Source: Paenibacillus helianthi
GTDB taxonomy: Bacteria; Bacillota; Bacilli; Paenibacillales; Paenibacillaceae
Direction of reading: 5' to 3'
Length of the DNA: 56,355 nt
NCBI RefSeq assembly: GCF_001909055.1
Contig: NZ_LVWI01000057.1
Span: 1 to 56,355, forward strand
Both the position numbers and the translations under genes were made by a program. Below the pieces are notes generated by a model. That model searched no databases. It was not told where the DNA came from and worked only from the letters and a program-made list of their open reading frames with translations. Within the stretch, counting starts at the first letter, position 1, and every line of letters begins with the position of its first letter. This document shows, in pieces, positions 9,397 through 19,126 of the stretch.

Positions 9397-10278
9397 ATGG
9401 ACATTCCCAGAGGTACCTATGGCTTTCGGTTCGCGGAAGATAAGGAGCTCCAGTTGTGCGTATTATTTGCGGCCGGGTCTGATTCAATCAGCACGCCTTC
9501 TTATCGCTGGGACGGTCTGGAACGGAACGATGGGCCACTTCTGTTGTTCCAATACACCCTCTCCGGAGAAGGCGTATTTGAGTCGGGGGACCGGACGCAC
9601 CGTGTTACCGCCGGGCAGGCTTTTCTCGCCGAAATCCCCGGACCCCACCGCTATTATTATCAACCGGAATCAACAGAGCCTTGGGAATTCCTGTTCCTGC
9701 TCTTCCGGCCCGATCTGATTCTGCCTCACTTTCGCAAATTCTTGCGTGAAGCAGGAGAAGTTCCTTATCTGCCCGCAGACTGTGCGCCGATCCGGGTCTT
9801 ACGGATGATTGTAAACGATGCCGCGGCCGGCAGAATCTCCGACCCTCTTATTGCCTCGTCGTGCATCTATCAGTTCATGACAGAGCTCTCCAGACTGCAG
9901 GTAACAACACTGCGGAACCGGGACAACTGGTCAGTGAACGTAAGGCGTGCAGCCGAATTTATTGAGCATAACTACTCACGAATGATCAGCATCGATCTGC
10001 TTTCCGAGCATGTAGCCCTGTCCAAATACCATTTGATCCGCCGCTTCTCGGCCAGCACGGGTCTGACTCCCGGCGCATATCTGACCCGTGTCCGTACGGA
10101 GAAGGCCATGGAGCTGCTCAGAGGAACCGGTCTCAGCATAGAAGCCATTGCTGAGCAGATTGGCTACTCCAGCGGCAGTTATTTCATCAAGGCGTTCCGC
10201 AGCTTAACCGGACTTACACCGGGAGAATTCCGAAGCGGGGGCGAAAGCCTAACCTACCGCAGGCTGTTTTTTGATTAA
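9397..10278 (+). CDS. AraC-family transcriptional regulator
   Basis: 293 residues. An N-terminal cupin-like sensor domain (about 30-130, rich in beta strand) is followed by the two helix-turn-helix motifs of AraC proteins at about 190-285, ending GYSSGSYFIKAFRSLTGLTP, the family signature. AGGAGGACATT precedes the ATG. It lies between a divergent CE2 esterase gene and a downstream GH27 gene on the same strand, so it probably senses a sugar and controls one or both. The GH27 gene has its own ribosome binding site 110 bases downstream. Confidence 0.9.
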   Translation: MDIPRGTYGFRFAEDKELQLCVLFAAGSDSISTPSYRWDGLERNDGPLLLFQYTLSGEGVFESGDRTHRVTAGQAFLAEIPGPHRYYYQPESTEPWEFLFLLFRPDLILPHFRKFLREAGEVPYLPADCAPIRVLRMIVNDAAAGRISDPLIASSCIYQFMTELSRLQVTTLRNRDNWSVNVRRAAEFIEHNYSRMISIDLLSEHVALSKYHLIRRFSASTGLTPGAYLTRVRTEKAMELLRGTGLSIEAIAEQIGYSSGSYFIKAFRSLTGLTPGEFRSGGESLTYRRLFFD

Positions 10279-10386
10279 CCGCAATATAGTGCTATTCGAC
10301 TCGCAAGATTACTATAGATATCGCTAATCTCCTTTATTATGATGGAACTAGAAAGAGCAATAATACATCAGTAAAGGAGATTCACA

Positions 10387-11667
10387 ATGGATCACAAGCT
10401 TGCAGCACCTACTCCGCCGCTGGGCTGGAACAGCTGGGACTGCTACGGCGCGGCCGTAACGGAAGAAGAAATACGCGGAAATGCACAGTATATGGCAGAA
10501 CACCTCAAAGCCTTCGGCTGGAGCTATATTACCGTTGATATTCAGTGGTACGAGCCTTATGCGAACTCTTCACAATACCGGCCGTTTGTTCCGCTGATTA
10601 CCGATGAATATTCCCGGCTGATGCCCGCTGAGAACCGCTTCCCTTCCGCAGCGGGCGGCCTTGGCTTCAAGCCCTTAGCCGATTATGTACACAGTCTTGG
10701 ACTGCAATTCGGCATTCATATCATGCGCGGCATCCCGCGGCAGGCTGCCCATGCCGCCACACCGGTCTTGGGTACAACTGCGACGGCACGCGATATTGCA
10801 CATACGAACTCCATCTGTCCATGGAATACAGATATGTATGGAGTGGACGCCTCCAAAGAAGGGGCACAGGCGTATTATAATTCTCTCTTTGAACTGTATG
10901 CAGAGTGGGGCGTTGACCTGGTGAAGGTGGACGACATCGCCGCTTCCAGGCTGTACGATACTCATCAGCCTGAGATTGCTCTAATCTCCCAGGCGATTGA
11001 GCGTTGCGGCCGGCCCATGGTGCTGAGCCTCTCTCCTGGCCCCGCTCCGGTGGAATACGCAGAATTCTTCACCGGACATGCCAACATGTGGCGGGTTACA
11101 GATGACTTCTGGGACCTGTGGCCGCTGTTGCTGGATATGTTCGACCGTTGCCGGAAATGGCAGGGCGTACCTCAAGCCGGCTGCTGGCCGGACTGCGATA
11201 TGCTGCCGCTCGGCCATATTGGTATCCGCTCTGTGGATGGCGGCGGGGAGGACCGCTGGACCCGGTTCACGCGTGATGAGCAGCTGACGATGATGTCGCT
11301 TTGGAGTATCTTCCGCTCGCCGCTCATTTTTGGCGGTGAATTGCGGGACAATGATGACTGGACGCTTGCGCTGCTTACCAACCGTGAGGTTCTGCGCATG
11401 CACCGGGAGAGCCACGGAGCCAGGGAAGCGCTCTGCAAAGATGATCTTATCGTCTGGACCGCTGAGCACTCCGATGGCACTCGTTATGCTGCTGTATTCA
11501 ACGTTGGTGAAAGCCCGCTGCAGTTGGATCTGGCCCTTGAAGAGCTTGGCCTGAGTGGTGCAGCCGCCGGCACCGAGCTGTGGAGCGGAACGCCTGCCGA
11601 ACTTGCCGCAGGTGCGCTGAAGACCACAGTTGCACCGCACGGCGTACGACTCTATAGCTTCCTGTAG
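10387..11667 (+). CDS. GH27 family alpha-galactosidase-like glycosidase
   Basis: 426 residues. The N-terminal PPLGWNSWDCYG is the GH27 signature. The TIM barrel carries nucleophile D182 in LVKVDDIA and probable acid/base D240 in WRVTDDFWD, aligned by eye with human and rice alpha-galactosidases. PDCDMLPLG follows and a beta-sandwich domain ends the protein. No signal peptide, so cytoplasmic. It would remove alpha-galactosyl (or beta-L-arabinopyranosyl, also known in GH27) side groups from imported oligosaccharides. Start is supported by AAAGGAGATTCACA. A strong terminator follows at once. A decayed copy of this gene's 3' end lies at 30211-30283. Confidence 0.9.
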   Translation: MDHKLAAPTPPLGWNSWDCYGAAVTEEEIRGNAQYMAEHLKAFGWSYITVDIQWYEPYANSSQYRPFVPLITDEYSRLMPAENRFPSAAGGLGFKPLADYVHSLGLQFGIHIMRGIPRQAAHAATPVLGTTATARDIAHTNSICPWNTDMYGVDASKEGAQAYYNSLFELYAEWGVDLVKVDDIAASRLYDTHQPEIALISQAIERCGRPMVLSLSPGPAPVEYAEFFTGHANMWRVTDDFWDLWPLLLDMFDRCRKWQGVPQAGCWPDCDMLPLGHIGIRSVDGGGEDRWTRFTRDEQLTMMSLWSIFRSPLIFGGELRDNDDWTLALLTNREVLRMHRESHGAREALCKDDLIVWTAEHSDGTRYAAVFNVGESPLQLDLALEELGLSGAAAGTELWSGTPAELAAGALKTTVAPHGVRLYSFL

Positions 11668-11669
11668 GG

Positions 11670-11710
11670 AAAGCCGGTTCTCCAGATTCGTCTGGAAAGC
11701 CGGCTTTCTT
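11670..11710 (+). terminator. Intrinsic terminator of the GH27 gene
   Basis: Nested hairpin: outer arms AAGCCGG and CCGGCTT, inner arms TCCAGA and TCTGGA around TTCG, then TCTTTT. It begins four bases after the GH27 stop. Related copies occur at 30241-30283 and, degenerate, at 34062-34106. Confidence 0.85.
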
Positions 11711-11813
11711 TTGGTGCAGAGGATTAGGCCTGGGTTATGCCAATGGAGATCAGGTCCTTCCATGTCTTCTCCCATATTGTCAGTTCCAGAAAACCTTTAA
11801 TAAGTCAATCCGC

Positions 11814-13157
11814 TCAGACTTCTATCCACCCGTTGGTTATCACTTTTTCATACCAGAAAAAGCTGTCTTTTGGCATTCGTACTAATGAATTGAAATCTAC
11901 ATGAATCAATCCGAAACGCCTGCTGTAACCGTCAGCCCACTCGAAATTATCGAGCAAAGACCAGGCGATATAGCCCTTTACCAGTACCCCTGTCTCCATT
12001 GCCCGGTTTAACTGGGTTAAATGCTTGCTCAGATATGCAATACGCTTGTTATCCTGAACTTTTCCCTGATCCGGATTGTCATCATAACATGCTCCGTTTT
12101 CGGTGATGTAGATAGGGATTTGACCATAACGTTCCGTAATGTGTACTAGCACCTTATATAGACCTTCAGGGTAAATCGGCCAGTTAAAGTCTGTTCTTTC
12201 ATAACCTTCATCTATGTCTTCAAGCTCAAATAGGCCGATATCCTTCTTATAGCGCCCCAAGGAGCCGGTATAATAGTTAATACCAAGGAAATCTATCGGC
12301 TGCTTAATATCTTCCATGTCCCCTTGCTGAACATTCACTTTCGCACCCTCGACCTCAAAGGCTGCAGTCATGAATTCAGGATATTCACCTTTAAAGATAG
12401 GGTCCATGAACCATTCAACCATCCACCCTATTCTGCGGCGGCAAGCACCGGCATCTTCCGGTTTAGAGCTAAACGGTTCACGCCAGCTTACATTGGGAGC
12501 ATAACCAATTTGCCCAGGAACCCCCAGCTGCCGGAATAGCTTCACTGTTCTGCCGTGAGCGATCATCAGATGATGAGCAACATCAAGTGCGCTTTGCAGA
12601 TTCTTCTCACCCGGAGCCAGGTCTCCAATATAATGGGCTTTGAAAGAGACACACCAAGGCTCATTGAAGGTAGTCCAGTATTTGATTTTTCCCTGGAATG
12701 ATTTGAACATCTCTCCGGCATACAGGGCAAAAGCATCAATGGTATCACGATTCTTCCAGCCTCCTGTATCCTGAAGGGCCTGTGGAAGATCCCAATGATA
12801 AAGGGTACAAAAAGGCTCAATTCCGTTGTCGAGCAGCTTGTCCACTAGCCTATGGTAAAAGTGAAGCCCTTCCTTGTTAAGCTCTCCCGTGCCGTTCGGG
12901 AAAACTCTGGACCAGGATATGGAGAACCGATAAGTACGTAGCCCGAGCTCTTTCATATAAGCAATATCTTCCTCATAGTGATGGTAATGTCCACAAGCGA
13001 TATCACCGTTATCACCATTTCGTATATTCCCGGGAGTATGTGCGTAGGTATCCCAGATTGAAAGGCCGCGTCCACCCTCGTTCCAGGCTCCTTCTACCTG
13101 ATAAGCAGCAGTAGCTGCCCCCCACAGGAAGTCCTTAGGAAACTGTATAATTGACAA
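11814..13157 (-). CDS. GH1 family beta-glucosidase
   Basis: 447 residues, standard GH1 length. The N-terminal FLWGAATAAYQVEGAW is the GH1 signature. Acid/base E166 lies in TFNEPW and nucleophile E353 in YITENGA. No PTS-type phospho-sugar residues stand out and the neighbouring transporter is ABC type, so unphosphorylated beta-glucosides or xylosides are the likely substrates. TTG start at 13157; the GGAG of its ribosome binding site overlaps the stop codon of the upstream GH43 gene, six bases away, so the pair is translationally coupled. Last gene of the large minus-strand operon. Confidence 0.93.
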   Translation of the reverse strand: MSIIQFPKDFLWGAATAAYQVEGAWNEGGRGLSIWDTYAHTPGNIRNGDNGDIACGHYHHYEEDIAYMKELGLRTYRFSISWSRVFPNGTGELNKEGLHFYHRLVDKLLDNGIEPFCTLYHWDLPQALQDTGGWKNRDTIDAFALYAGEMFKSFQGKIKYWTTFNEPWCVSFKAHYIGDLAPGEKNLQSALDVAHHLMIAHGRTVKLFRQLGVPGQIGYAPNVSWREPFSSKPEDAGACRRRIGWMVEWFMDPIFKGEYPEFMTAAFEVEGAKVNVQQGDMEDIKQPIDFLGINYYTGSLGRYKKDIGLFELEDIDEGYERTDFNWPIYPEGLYKVLVHITERYGQIPIYITENGACYDDNPDQGKVQDNKRIAYLSKHLTQLNRAMETGVLVKGYIAWSLLDNFEWADGYSRRFGLIHVDFNSLVRMPKDSFFWYEKVITNGWIEV

Positions 13158-13163
13158 TACAAT

Positions 13164-14744
13164 TCACTCCATTTCCCTGTATATAAAATAATCAAAGTCT
13201 GCCTGCTTTCGGGTACCTCTCAAATCCTGTGCACACACTCCAACGAATGTCCCTGTAAATCTTAAAGGCTCAGCAGCTTCATCCGAAAGATGCAGAATAT
13301 TAATCTCTTCGCCAACCGGGCACCAGTTATTATCCTCAGTTGCATAATAAAATTGCAGACGGTCCCGGTGGACTATAGCCTTTAAACGAACCGGACCATA
13401 TTGCGGCAGCTGCAGATCAGCTGCGAGCAGCTCATCGTATACCCCATGCTTCGATTCAATAACTCCAATTACTCTGCCGTGCTTCTCGAGATGGGTAATC
13501 CTTAAGTACACATAATCTTCCGTGTTGTAATATAGAATTAGGCCTGCCATCTGCTGAAAGCTCTCCGGCTCGAACTCAATTACCGTCTCTGCCTCAATAC
13601 TAAATGACTGCTGCCGACGGGCAATCAGACTCTGCCTGTGCAGAGAGCTTAAAGACTCCATTCCTTTTAAGCGCAGAAAACCCTCCCGTTCACTAAGGGT
13701 GAGCCAGCTTGAATCCGGCGGGATTCGGAGTGTGCTCCAATGGCCACTAAGCAAGGGTTCATCAAAATCATCCCGCTCCAGTTCCGGTTTAAACGGATGA
13801 AGCGGGAGGGCTGGAGCCTGTACCGTAGCAGAAGGAGCGTTCCCTCCCCCTTCCAAGCGGAGCCAGCCTTTCTCGTCCCAATAACATTTCTGCAGTGCTG
13901 TCTCCCTGCCCAGCGTACAATGATGACCATCCGCCGGTCTTGCGCAAAGATGGGCCATATACCATTCGCCATTTTGGGTTTCAACTAAGGAAGCATGCCC
14001 TGCTTTTTGGAGAGTCAACCCGGAATTACCACTGCTGGTCAGCACCGGATTAAGCGGATCAATTTCGTAGGGTCCATGAAGGCAAGCCGATCGCGCGACA
14101 GTAACGGCATGCTGGTACCGGGTTCCACCCTCCGCAGTAATCAGGTAGTAGTAGTCACCCTGCTTATACAGGTGCGGCCCTTCCGTAAATCCTAATTCTG
14201 TTCCTTCAAAGATGGTTGCAGCCGGACCCACCAGTCTTTGCTCCGAGTGTGAATATTCCTGAATGACAATGCCTCCGAACTTGTTCTTCCCCTTCCGGAA
14301 ATCCCATAACATGCTCAGCAGCCATTTCAGTCCGTCATCATCATGAAATAAAGAGGGATCGAACCCGCTGCTGTTCAGATATACCGGTTCCGACCATGGA
14401 CCTTCTATATCTGCTGCGGTCACAAGGTAGTTGTGGGTGTCCTTAAAAGCACCTTTGTGAGACTTAACATCTGTATAAATTAAATAGAAAAGACCGTTAT
14501 CATAAGTCAGGCAGGGTGCCCATACACCGTCGGAATCTCCGTTCCCCTGCATGTTCAGTTGCGATATCCGGTCCAGTGGCCGCTTTAGCAATCTCCAGTG
14601 AATCAGGTCCTTGGAATGGTGAATCTGAACGCCCGGGAACCACTCAAAAGTGGAAGTGGCAATATAGTAATTGTCTTCTACGCGTACAATAGACGGATCA
14701 GGGTTGAATCCGCGTAGTATGGGATTAGTAATGGAATTCGTCAT
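13164..14744 (-). CDS. GH43 family beta-xylosidase/arabinofuranosidase
   Basis: 526 residues. The five-bladed propeller starts at ILRGFNPDPSIV and has the GH43 triad: general base D16 in NPDPSIV, D129 in GFDPSLF, and general acid E188 in FTEGPHLY. Residues about 330-525 form the C-terminal beta-sandwich found in beta-xylosidase-type GH43 proteins. No signal peptide, so intracellular. Would trim xylose or arabinose units from imported xylo-oligosaccharides. A GAGGAGGG site precedes the ATG. It sits 26 bases after the GH106-like gene and six bases before GH1. Confidence 0.92.
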   Translation of the reverse strand: MTNSITNPILRGFNPDPSIVRVEDNYYIATSTFEWFPGVQIHHSKDLIHWRLLKRPLDRISQLNMQGNGDSDGVWAPCLTYDNGLFYLIYTDVKSHKGAFKDTHNYLVTAADIEGPWSEPVYLNSSGFDPSLFHDDDGLKWLLSMLWDFRKGKNKFGGIVIQEYSHSEQRLVGPAATIFEGTELGFTEGPHLYKQGDYYYLITAEGGTRYQHAVTVARSACLHGPYEIDPLNPVLTSSGNSGLTLQKAGHASLVETQNGEWYMAHLCARPADGHHCTLGRETALQKCYWDEKGWLRLEGGGNAPSATVQAPALPLHPFKPELERDDFDEPLLSGHWSTLRIPPDSSWLTLSEREGFLRLKGMESLSSLHRQSLIARRQQSFSIEAETVIEFEPESFQQMAGLILYYNTEDYVYLRITHLEKHGRVIGVIESKHGVYDELLAADLQLPQYGPVRLKAIVHRDRLQFYYATEDNNWCPVGEEINILHLSDEAAEPLRFTGTFVGVCAQDLRGTRKQADFDYFIYREME

Positions 14745-14770
14745 ATTAATTCCCTCCTCATCAGGTCCCG

Positions 14771-17443
14771 TTAATGAGCTTCAGTTACCGATATCTGTGA
14801 AATTGTCACAGGACCAATAAGTCCGCTTGGCTCCTGCTGAGAGAAGGAAGACAAAAAGTCCCGCTGGTTTTTAACAAGCGTATTCGTAACCTCGATAACC
14901 AGGCTGTTGGTCCCTTTACGAATTGGACCCGCTATCTCCATCCGATAAGGCGGGCACAGGTTAACGCCTGCGTGTTCACCGTTAATCCACACTTCTGCCG
15001 TTTCATAGACCTCGCCTAGTTCAAGAAATGCGTTGTTACATGAAGCATTCCATTCAAACTCTGTCTCATAACGGAACGTACCGGAAAAGCTGGGCAGATC
15101 ACCGGGACCACTCATATTCTGCAATGTGGTTAGTGTCCCCCACTCCTTGAATTGCGGATAATGATCAGCATCGGCAATGGAAACTGCCCATTCTCCACTC
15201 ATTTCCAATATCGGACCCTCTGCCCTCCGCGGCAGACGGGCAGGATAATCTATTAGGGAAGGCCCATGCAAAAGGACAATGGATTCATATGGATGCAGAA
15301 CAAGCTCCACCCTTCTTGCACCGGACTCTCCAGCGGCCTCCAGCCTGTTCACCTTATTAAGAAAAGCATGATAGGCATAAACATTACCTTGCACCGGCAG
15401 AACAATATTCGTAGAGATAATCTGATGCGGACTCTCGTTAAAAAACATAAACACATCTAAATCATCATGAGTATAGTGATAATTCCGGAGATAAGGTTCA
15501 TATCCTTCAACTTTAACCTCAAAGTATCCATCTGCAGTCAAATCATCCGCCAGTTTGTCTAAAGCTACCATCCTCACGTTTGGATGAGCCGAAAGCAGTG
15601 ACAGTTCACCGGTTACATTGATTCCTTCACTTGAGCGTTCCGGCAGTCCTTCAACAAAACGGACGGATAAACCTTGCTCAGCGAACTGGGCCAAGCGTTG
15701 TATCATCGCTGCCGGGAGTGCTTCCGCATAAGGTACAATCAGGCATCTATAATTTTCAAGATTGACATGCAGCTTGTTATCCTGAACATGAGCTGCCTCC
15801 AGAAGCACATCAACGGGAATCACTTCACAATCGATTTGATGCTGCATCAAGGCCTTGACCGGCTTATGAAAGTACATCGTGTTCCCTGACCATTCGGCTT
15901 CAGCATGATAGACGATGGCCGCAGACGCCACATGTATACCACCTGAGATCAGGTGACTAATCCGGTTAATGTACTGGTTCAGATAGCCATAGTAGCGGTA
16001 CTGCGGATTCTGTCCGCCCGCATACATATGCGGCGGACAATCCGGCTCCGGAAAAGCTTTTTGGGTAAACGCATGCGGGACAAAATGATTGACGCCGCGG
16101 ACGAGCATATGGTCTGTAAGCCACTTCATCAGCTTCAAGCCTTCCGTCCAGCCATAGGCCCCATAGACTTCACACATCGTCCGGCCTTGTTTCTTCGGAT
16201 CCATGTGTCCCAGAGATACACCGAGCTTAGCGAGACCATAGTGGAAGAATTCACTATCCGTCTCTCCTCCCGTTGGCTGGCGGAAAGATAATTCATCAAA
16301 GCCGGGAACGATTTGCCACAGCACCACATCAATACCCGACATGTCTTGACCCCAGAGTGAGCGAAAGAAGTGTCCGGTGCCTGGACCCAGCCTTGCATGC
16401 ACGTTGTTATCTTCAAGAACATGTCCGATGTATTCCACACCGCGGGCTCTGCACCAGTCTCCGATCTGACCGCAGAAATGTTCTGCATACAGCCTGCTGA
16501 CGATATTCATATAGGTGTAGCGGATAATGTCCGATTGTTCCCCGGCATCATGCCAGAGAAGATACAGCTGTTTACGGTAGTCCTCTCCGAGCGCCTGCTC
16601 GAGCAGGGCCGGCATTTCATTGCTCCAAGGAAGCGGTACCCCTTGTTTACCTGGCTTTGAATTGAAATCAAAAGTCGTCTTATCATTATAAAATCCGGGT
16701 TCGTCTGAAAAGAATCCGGCAAATGTCTTGCCGAAATCATCCTTATAACGCTCATAAACAGGCTCATAAACCGTATCAAGCAGAATACGGACTGAATTTC
16801 GGACTAGCGGGTTCAGATAATCTTCCTGCTCCTTGCTGCCGCCATCCTTATTTTCCGAGATCATAAATACCCGCCAATACCCCTCTGGGATATCCCAATA
16901 CAGAGTACCTTCATGTACAAATTCAGTGAGATCAACACATTCACTGAGTAATGTTCCACTCGATGGATCGCGGCGGACCGCAACCACTGAGATCAGTTTA
17001 TTATTCCCTTTAGCGTTATGGCGCAAGGAGAAGGTTGGCCGGAGTCCGGTCATCAGCAAGGTATCCAGCAGCAGAGAGGTTCCTTGGGCAGGACCAATTG
17101 TATCGATATAGCGTTCACCCAAAAACTTACGCTGAAGCTCCTCTGGAGCCTCCTTCACCTTGCCTGCCGCATGCCCCGTAGGGAAATGATCATCATCCAG
17201 CAGCCATACCTTCATGCCGCGATTTCGCGCCTCATCCATAATGATATCCATATCCAGCCACCACTTTGGTCCAAGAAAGTCTGGATGAGGCCGTGCCTCC
17301 ACGCACAACGCTCCAATTCCGGATTCATGGACACGGGCGATTTCTTCCCGGATTACAGCTTCTTCCTCCCCATGCTGCCAGAGAAAAGGAAGAATATAAT
17401 TGTGTTCCTTGCCTTGCAGCACTTCCGTTATACGACTGCTCAT
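14771..17443 (-). CDS. Large GH106-like glycoside hydrolase
   Basis: 890 residues. Opens with YILPFLWQHGEEE and a TIM-barrel-like region (about 15-480) containing WWLDMDIIMDEAR, FFSDEPGFYND and WGQDMSGIDVVLWQIVPG. It ends in a galactose-binding jelly-roll (about 760-885) with AEVWINGEHAGV. This arrangement is seen in proteins annotated as GH106 or 'glycosylhydrolase-like with jelly-roll fold', some of which are alpha-L-rhamnosidases. The exact substrate is uncertain. No signal peptide, so it should act on imported oligosaccharides. GCAGGAGGTTAAC precedes the ATG. It follows the first substrate-binding protein gene by only 37 bases, within the operon. Confidence 0.7.
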   Translation of the reverse strand: MSSRITEVLQGKEHNYILPFLWQHGEEEAVIREEIARVHESGIGALCVEARPHPDFLGPKWWLDMDIIMDEARNRGMKVWLLDDDHFPTGHAAGKVKEAPEELQRKFLGERYIDTIGPAQGTSLLLDTLLMTGLRPTFSLRHNAKGNNKLISVVAVRRDPSSGTLLSECVDLTEFVHEGTLYWDIPEGYWRVFMISENKDGGSKEQEDYLNPLVRNSVRILLDTVYEPVYERYKDDFGKTFAGFFSDEPGFYNDKTTFDFNSKPGKQGVPLPWSNEMPALLEQALGEDYRKQLYLLWHDAGEQSDIIRYTYMNIVSRLYAEHFCGQIGDWCRARGVEYIGHVLEDNNVHARLGPGTGHFFRSLWGQDMSGIDVVLWQIVPGFDELSFRQPTGGETDSEFFHYGLAKLGVSLGHMDPKKQGRTMCEVYGAYGWTEGLKLMKWLTDHMLVRGVNHFVPHAFTQKAFPEPDCPPHMYAGGQNPQYRYYGYLNQYINRISHLISGGIHVASAAIVYHAEAEWSGNTMYFHKPVKALMQHQIDCEVIPVDVLLEAAHVQDNKLHVNLENYRCLIVPYAEALPAAMIQRLAQFAEQGLSVRFVEGLPERSSEGINVTGELSLLSAHPNVRMVALDKLADDLTADGYFEVKVEGYEPYLRNYHYTHDDLDVFMFFNESPHQIISTNIVLPVQGNVYAYHAFLNKVNRLEAAGESGARRVELVLHPYESIVLLHGPSLIDYPARLPRRAEGPILEMSGEWAVSIADADHYPQFKEWGTLTTLQNMSGPGDLPSFSGTFRYETEFEWNASCNNAFLELGEVYETAEVWINGEHAGVNLCPPYRMEIAGPIRKGTNSLVIEVTNTLVKNQRDFLSSFSQQEPSGLIGPVTISQISVTEAH

Positions 17444-17479
17444 GTTAACCTCCTGCAGAATCTAGTTCTGTTCTATAGT

Positions 17480-19060
17480 TTACTGCTGCACTTTGCTGTA
17501 CCATTCTCTGGCACGCTTCGTGACCTCTTCACCGCCTGATTTGTTCCATTTCTCTACAAACTCATCAAACTTGCTGATGGGGTACTGTCCAATAATAATC
17601 TTGGCGGCATATTCAGCATAAAGGGTGCGGTTGTTAATGTCCGGGAAGCCGTCGTATACACTGGCAGGCATACCGTCACCGGCAATGACTTTGGCATACT
17701 TCTGAGCCTCCTTCATATTCCGGGTGACCTGATCAATGGCCCACTTACTGTCTTCTGATACCGTGCTGTTGAAAAGATCTATCGTAAGATCCAGTGTCGA
17801 TATGCTTGTAGCCGGATTCAGAATCTGATTCTCCTGTGTGCTCTTGTCATCCGGGAGCTTAATGGCTTTTCCGTCTTTCATTGTATAGTGCATTCCTTCT
17901 ACACCAAGAAACAGGTCTTTCCAGTTTTTCTTATCGTACACATTGTTAAGCAGCTTTAGCGTGGCCATCAGCTTTTCCTGATCCTTGTTGTTCTTGACAA
18001 CCCACAGAGGAGAGGCAAATTTCTTCATCGTATAAAATCCTTTATAGCCTGCGACCTCAGGTACAGGAAGTACGGAAAACTCTGCCTTCACACCTGTGTT
18101 CTTATACAGGTTCTCAAACACCAAGTTCCCCTGCTCTACCCAGTGGAAGTAATTCCCCACCTTATTGGATTGGATCTTCCCTTCCCACTTGTCCTTACTA
18201 TTAAGAACCGACTCCTTATCAATCAAGCCTTCCTTATATAGCTTGGCTATGAATTCCAATGCGGCTCTCATATTTGGCGTAACCGCAGAATAAGTCAGCT
18301 TGCCATCGTAAATATCCCAATCCGGATAACCCTCGAACATAGCCACACCATACATGGCGAACAAATGATCCATCCAGCGCACCTGCTCCCGGCCGCCAGT
18401 TGGAATCTCATCCTTCTGGCCGTTGCCGTTAGGGTCCTTGTCCCGGAAAGCCTCCAGCACCTTTACATATTCATCCTGTGTTTTTGGCATTTTCAGCCCC
18501 AACTTATCCAGCCAATCCTGGCGGATCAGCCCGGCGTATCTGCCGTATTCAACGACATTGGGAATATAATAAATTCTCCCCTGACCTGTAGGGTCATTTG
18601 CCTTGACCACTTTCCAGATATCTTCCGGAATAGCCTTCCACACGTTCGGCGCATATTTAGGCAACAGTTCAGTCAGATCGACAATCGCCCCGTTCTTCGC
18701 GAGACTGTCCTCAAGTCCTTGCTGAGGTACGAACAGATCCGGCATTTCGTTAGCGGCAATCTTAAGGTTCAACTGATTGAGATAGTTAGTTCCCCCGTTC
18801 CACTCCACATACGGATTAATAACCCCAACACCCAGCTTTTCCTTATAAAATTCGTACAGTTTGCTACCTTTGGTAACCGGCTGATACCCGATGTTGGTAC
18901 CCCATACCTCAATATCAACTACTTGATCTCCGTTCGAAGCCTGATTCTGATTGGCGTTTGCGTTACCCGCTGAATTGTTTTCGTTCCCGTTACAACCGGT
19001 TACAGCAGTAACAGCGAGAGCGCTTGCGGCTAAGAATAAACCAACCTTTTTAAAACTCAT
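17480..19060 (-). CDS. ABC transporter sugar-binding lipoprotein 1 (LplA-like)
   Basis: 526 residues. N-terminal lipoprotein signal: KK, a hydrophobic stretch, then lipobox AVTGC with lipidated Cys near 23, followed by an Asn/Gln-rich linker. The rest is the large two-lobed solute-binding fold of the LplA type used with LplB/LplC permeases. Membrane-anchored outside the cell; binds an oligosaccharide. It follows the second permease gene by 66 bases. A close paralogue lies at 22947-24527; by eye about three quarters of residues are identical, including the long block from VDIEVWGTNIGY onwards. Confidence 0.93.
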   Translation of the reverse strand: MSFKKVGLFLAASALAVTAVTGCNGNENNSAGNANANQNQASNGDQVVDIEVWGTNIGYQPVTKGSKLYEFYKEKLGVGVINPYVEWNGGTNYLNQLNLKIAANEMPDLFVPQQGLEDSLAKNGAIVDLTELLPKYAPNVWKAIPEDIWKVVKANDPTGQGRIYYIPNVVEYGRYAGLIRQDWLDKLGLKMPKTQDEYVKVLEAFRDKDPNGNGQKDEIPTGGREQVRWMDHLFAMYGVAMFEGYPDWDIYDGKLTYSAVTPNMRAALEFIAKLYKEGLIDKESVLNSKDKWEGKIQSNKVGNYFHWVEQGNLVFENLYKNTGVKAEFSVLPVPEVAGYKGFYTMKKFASPLWVVKNNKDQEKLMATLKLLNNVYDKKNWKDLFLGVEGMHYTMKDGKAIKLPDDKSTQENQILNPATSISTLDLTIDLFNSTVSEDSKWAIDQVTRNMKEAQKYAKVIAGDGMPASVYDGFPDINNRTLYAEYAAKIIIGQYPISKFDEFVEKWNKSGGEEVTKRAREWYSKVQQ

Positions 19061-19126
19061 GTTTCTGTATCCCCCCTCTAAAGCTATTTGTTACGGACTG
19101 AAGTCCTGATATCTTGTCTTAAGAAA

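Noticed and set aside
10981..11775. 264-codon minus-strand frame opposite the GH27 gene
   Set aside because: Antisense shadow of a GC-rich gene with clear GH27 motifs; no ribosome binding site or family match.
18365..18973. 202-codon plus-strand frame, and a similar one at 23832-24431
   Set aside because: Both are antisense frames of the two paralogous binding-protein genes; their mutual similarity only reflects the paralogy.
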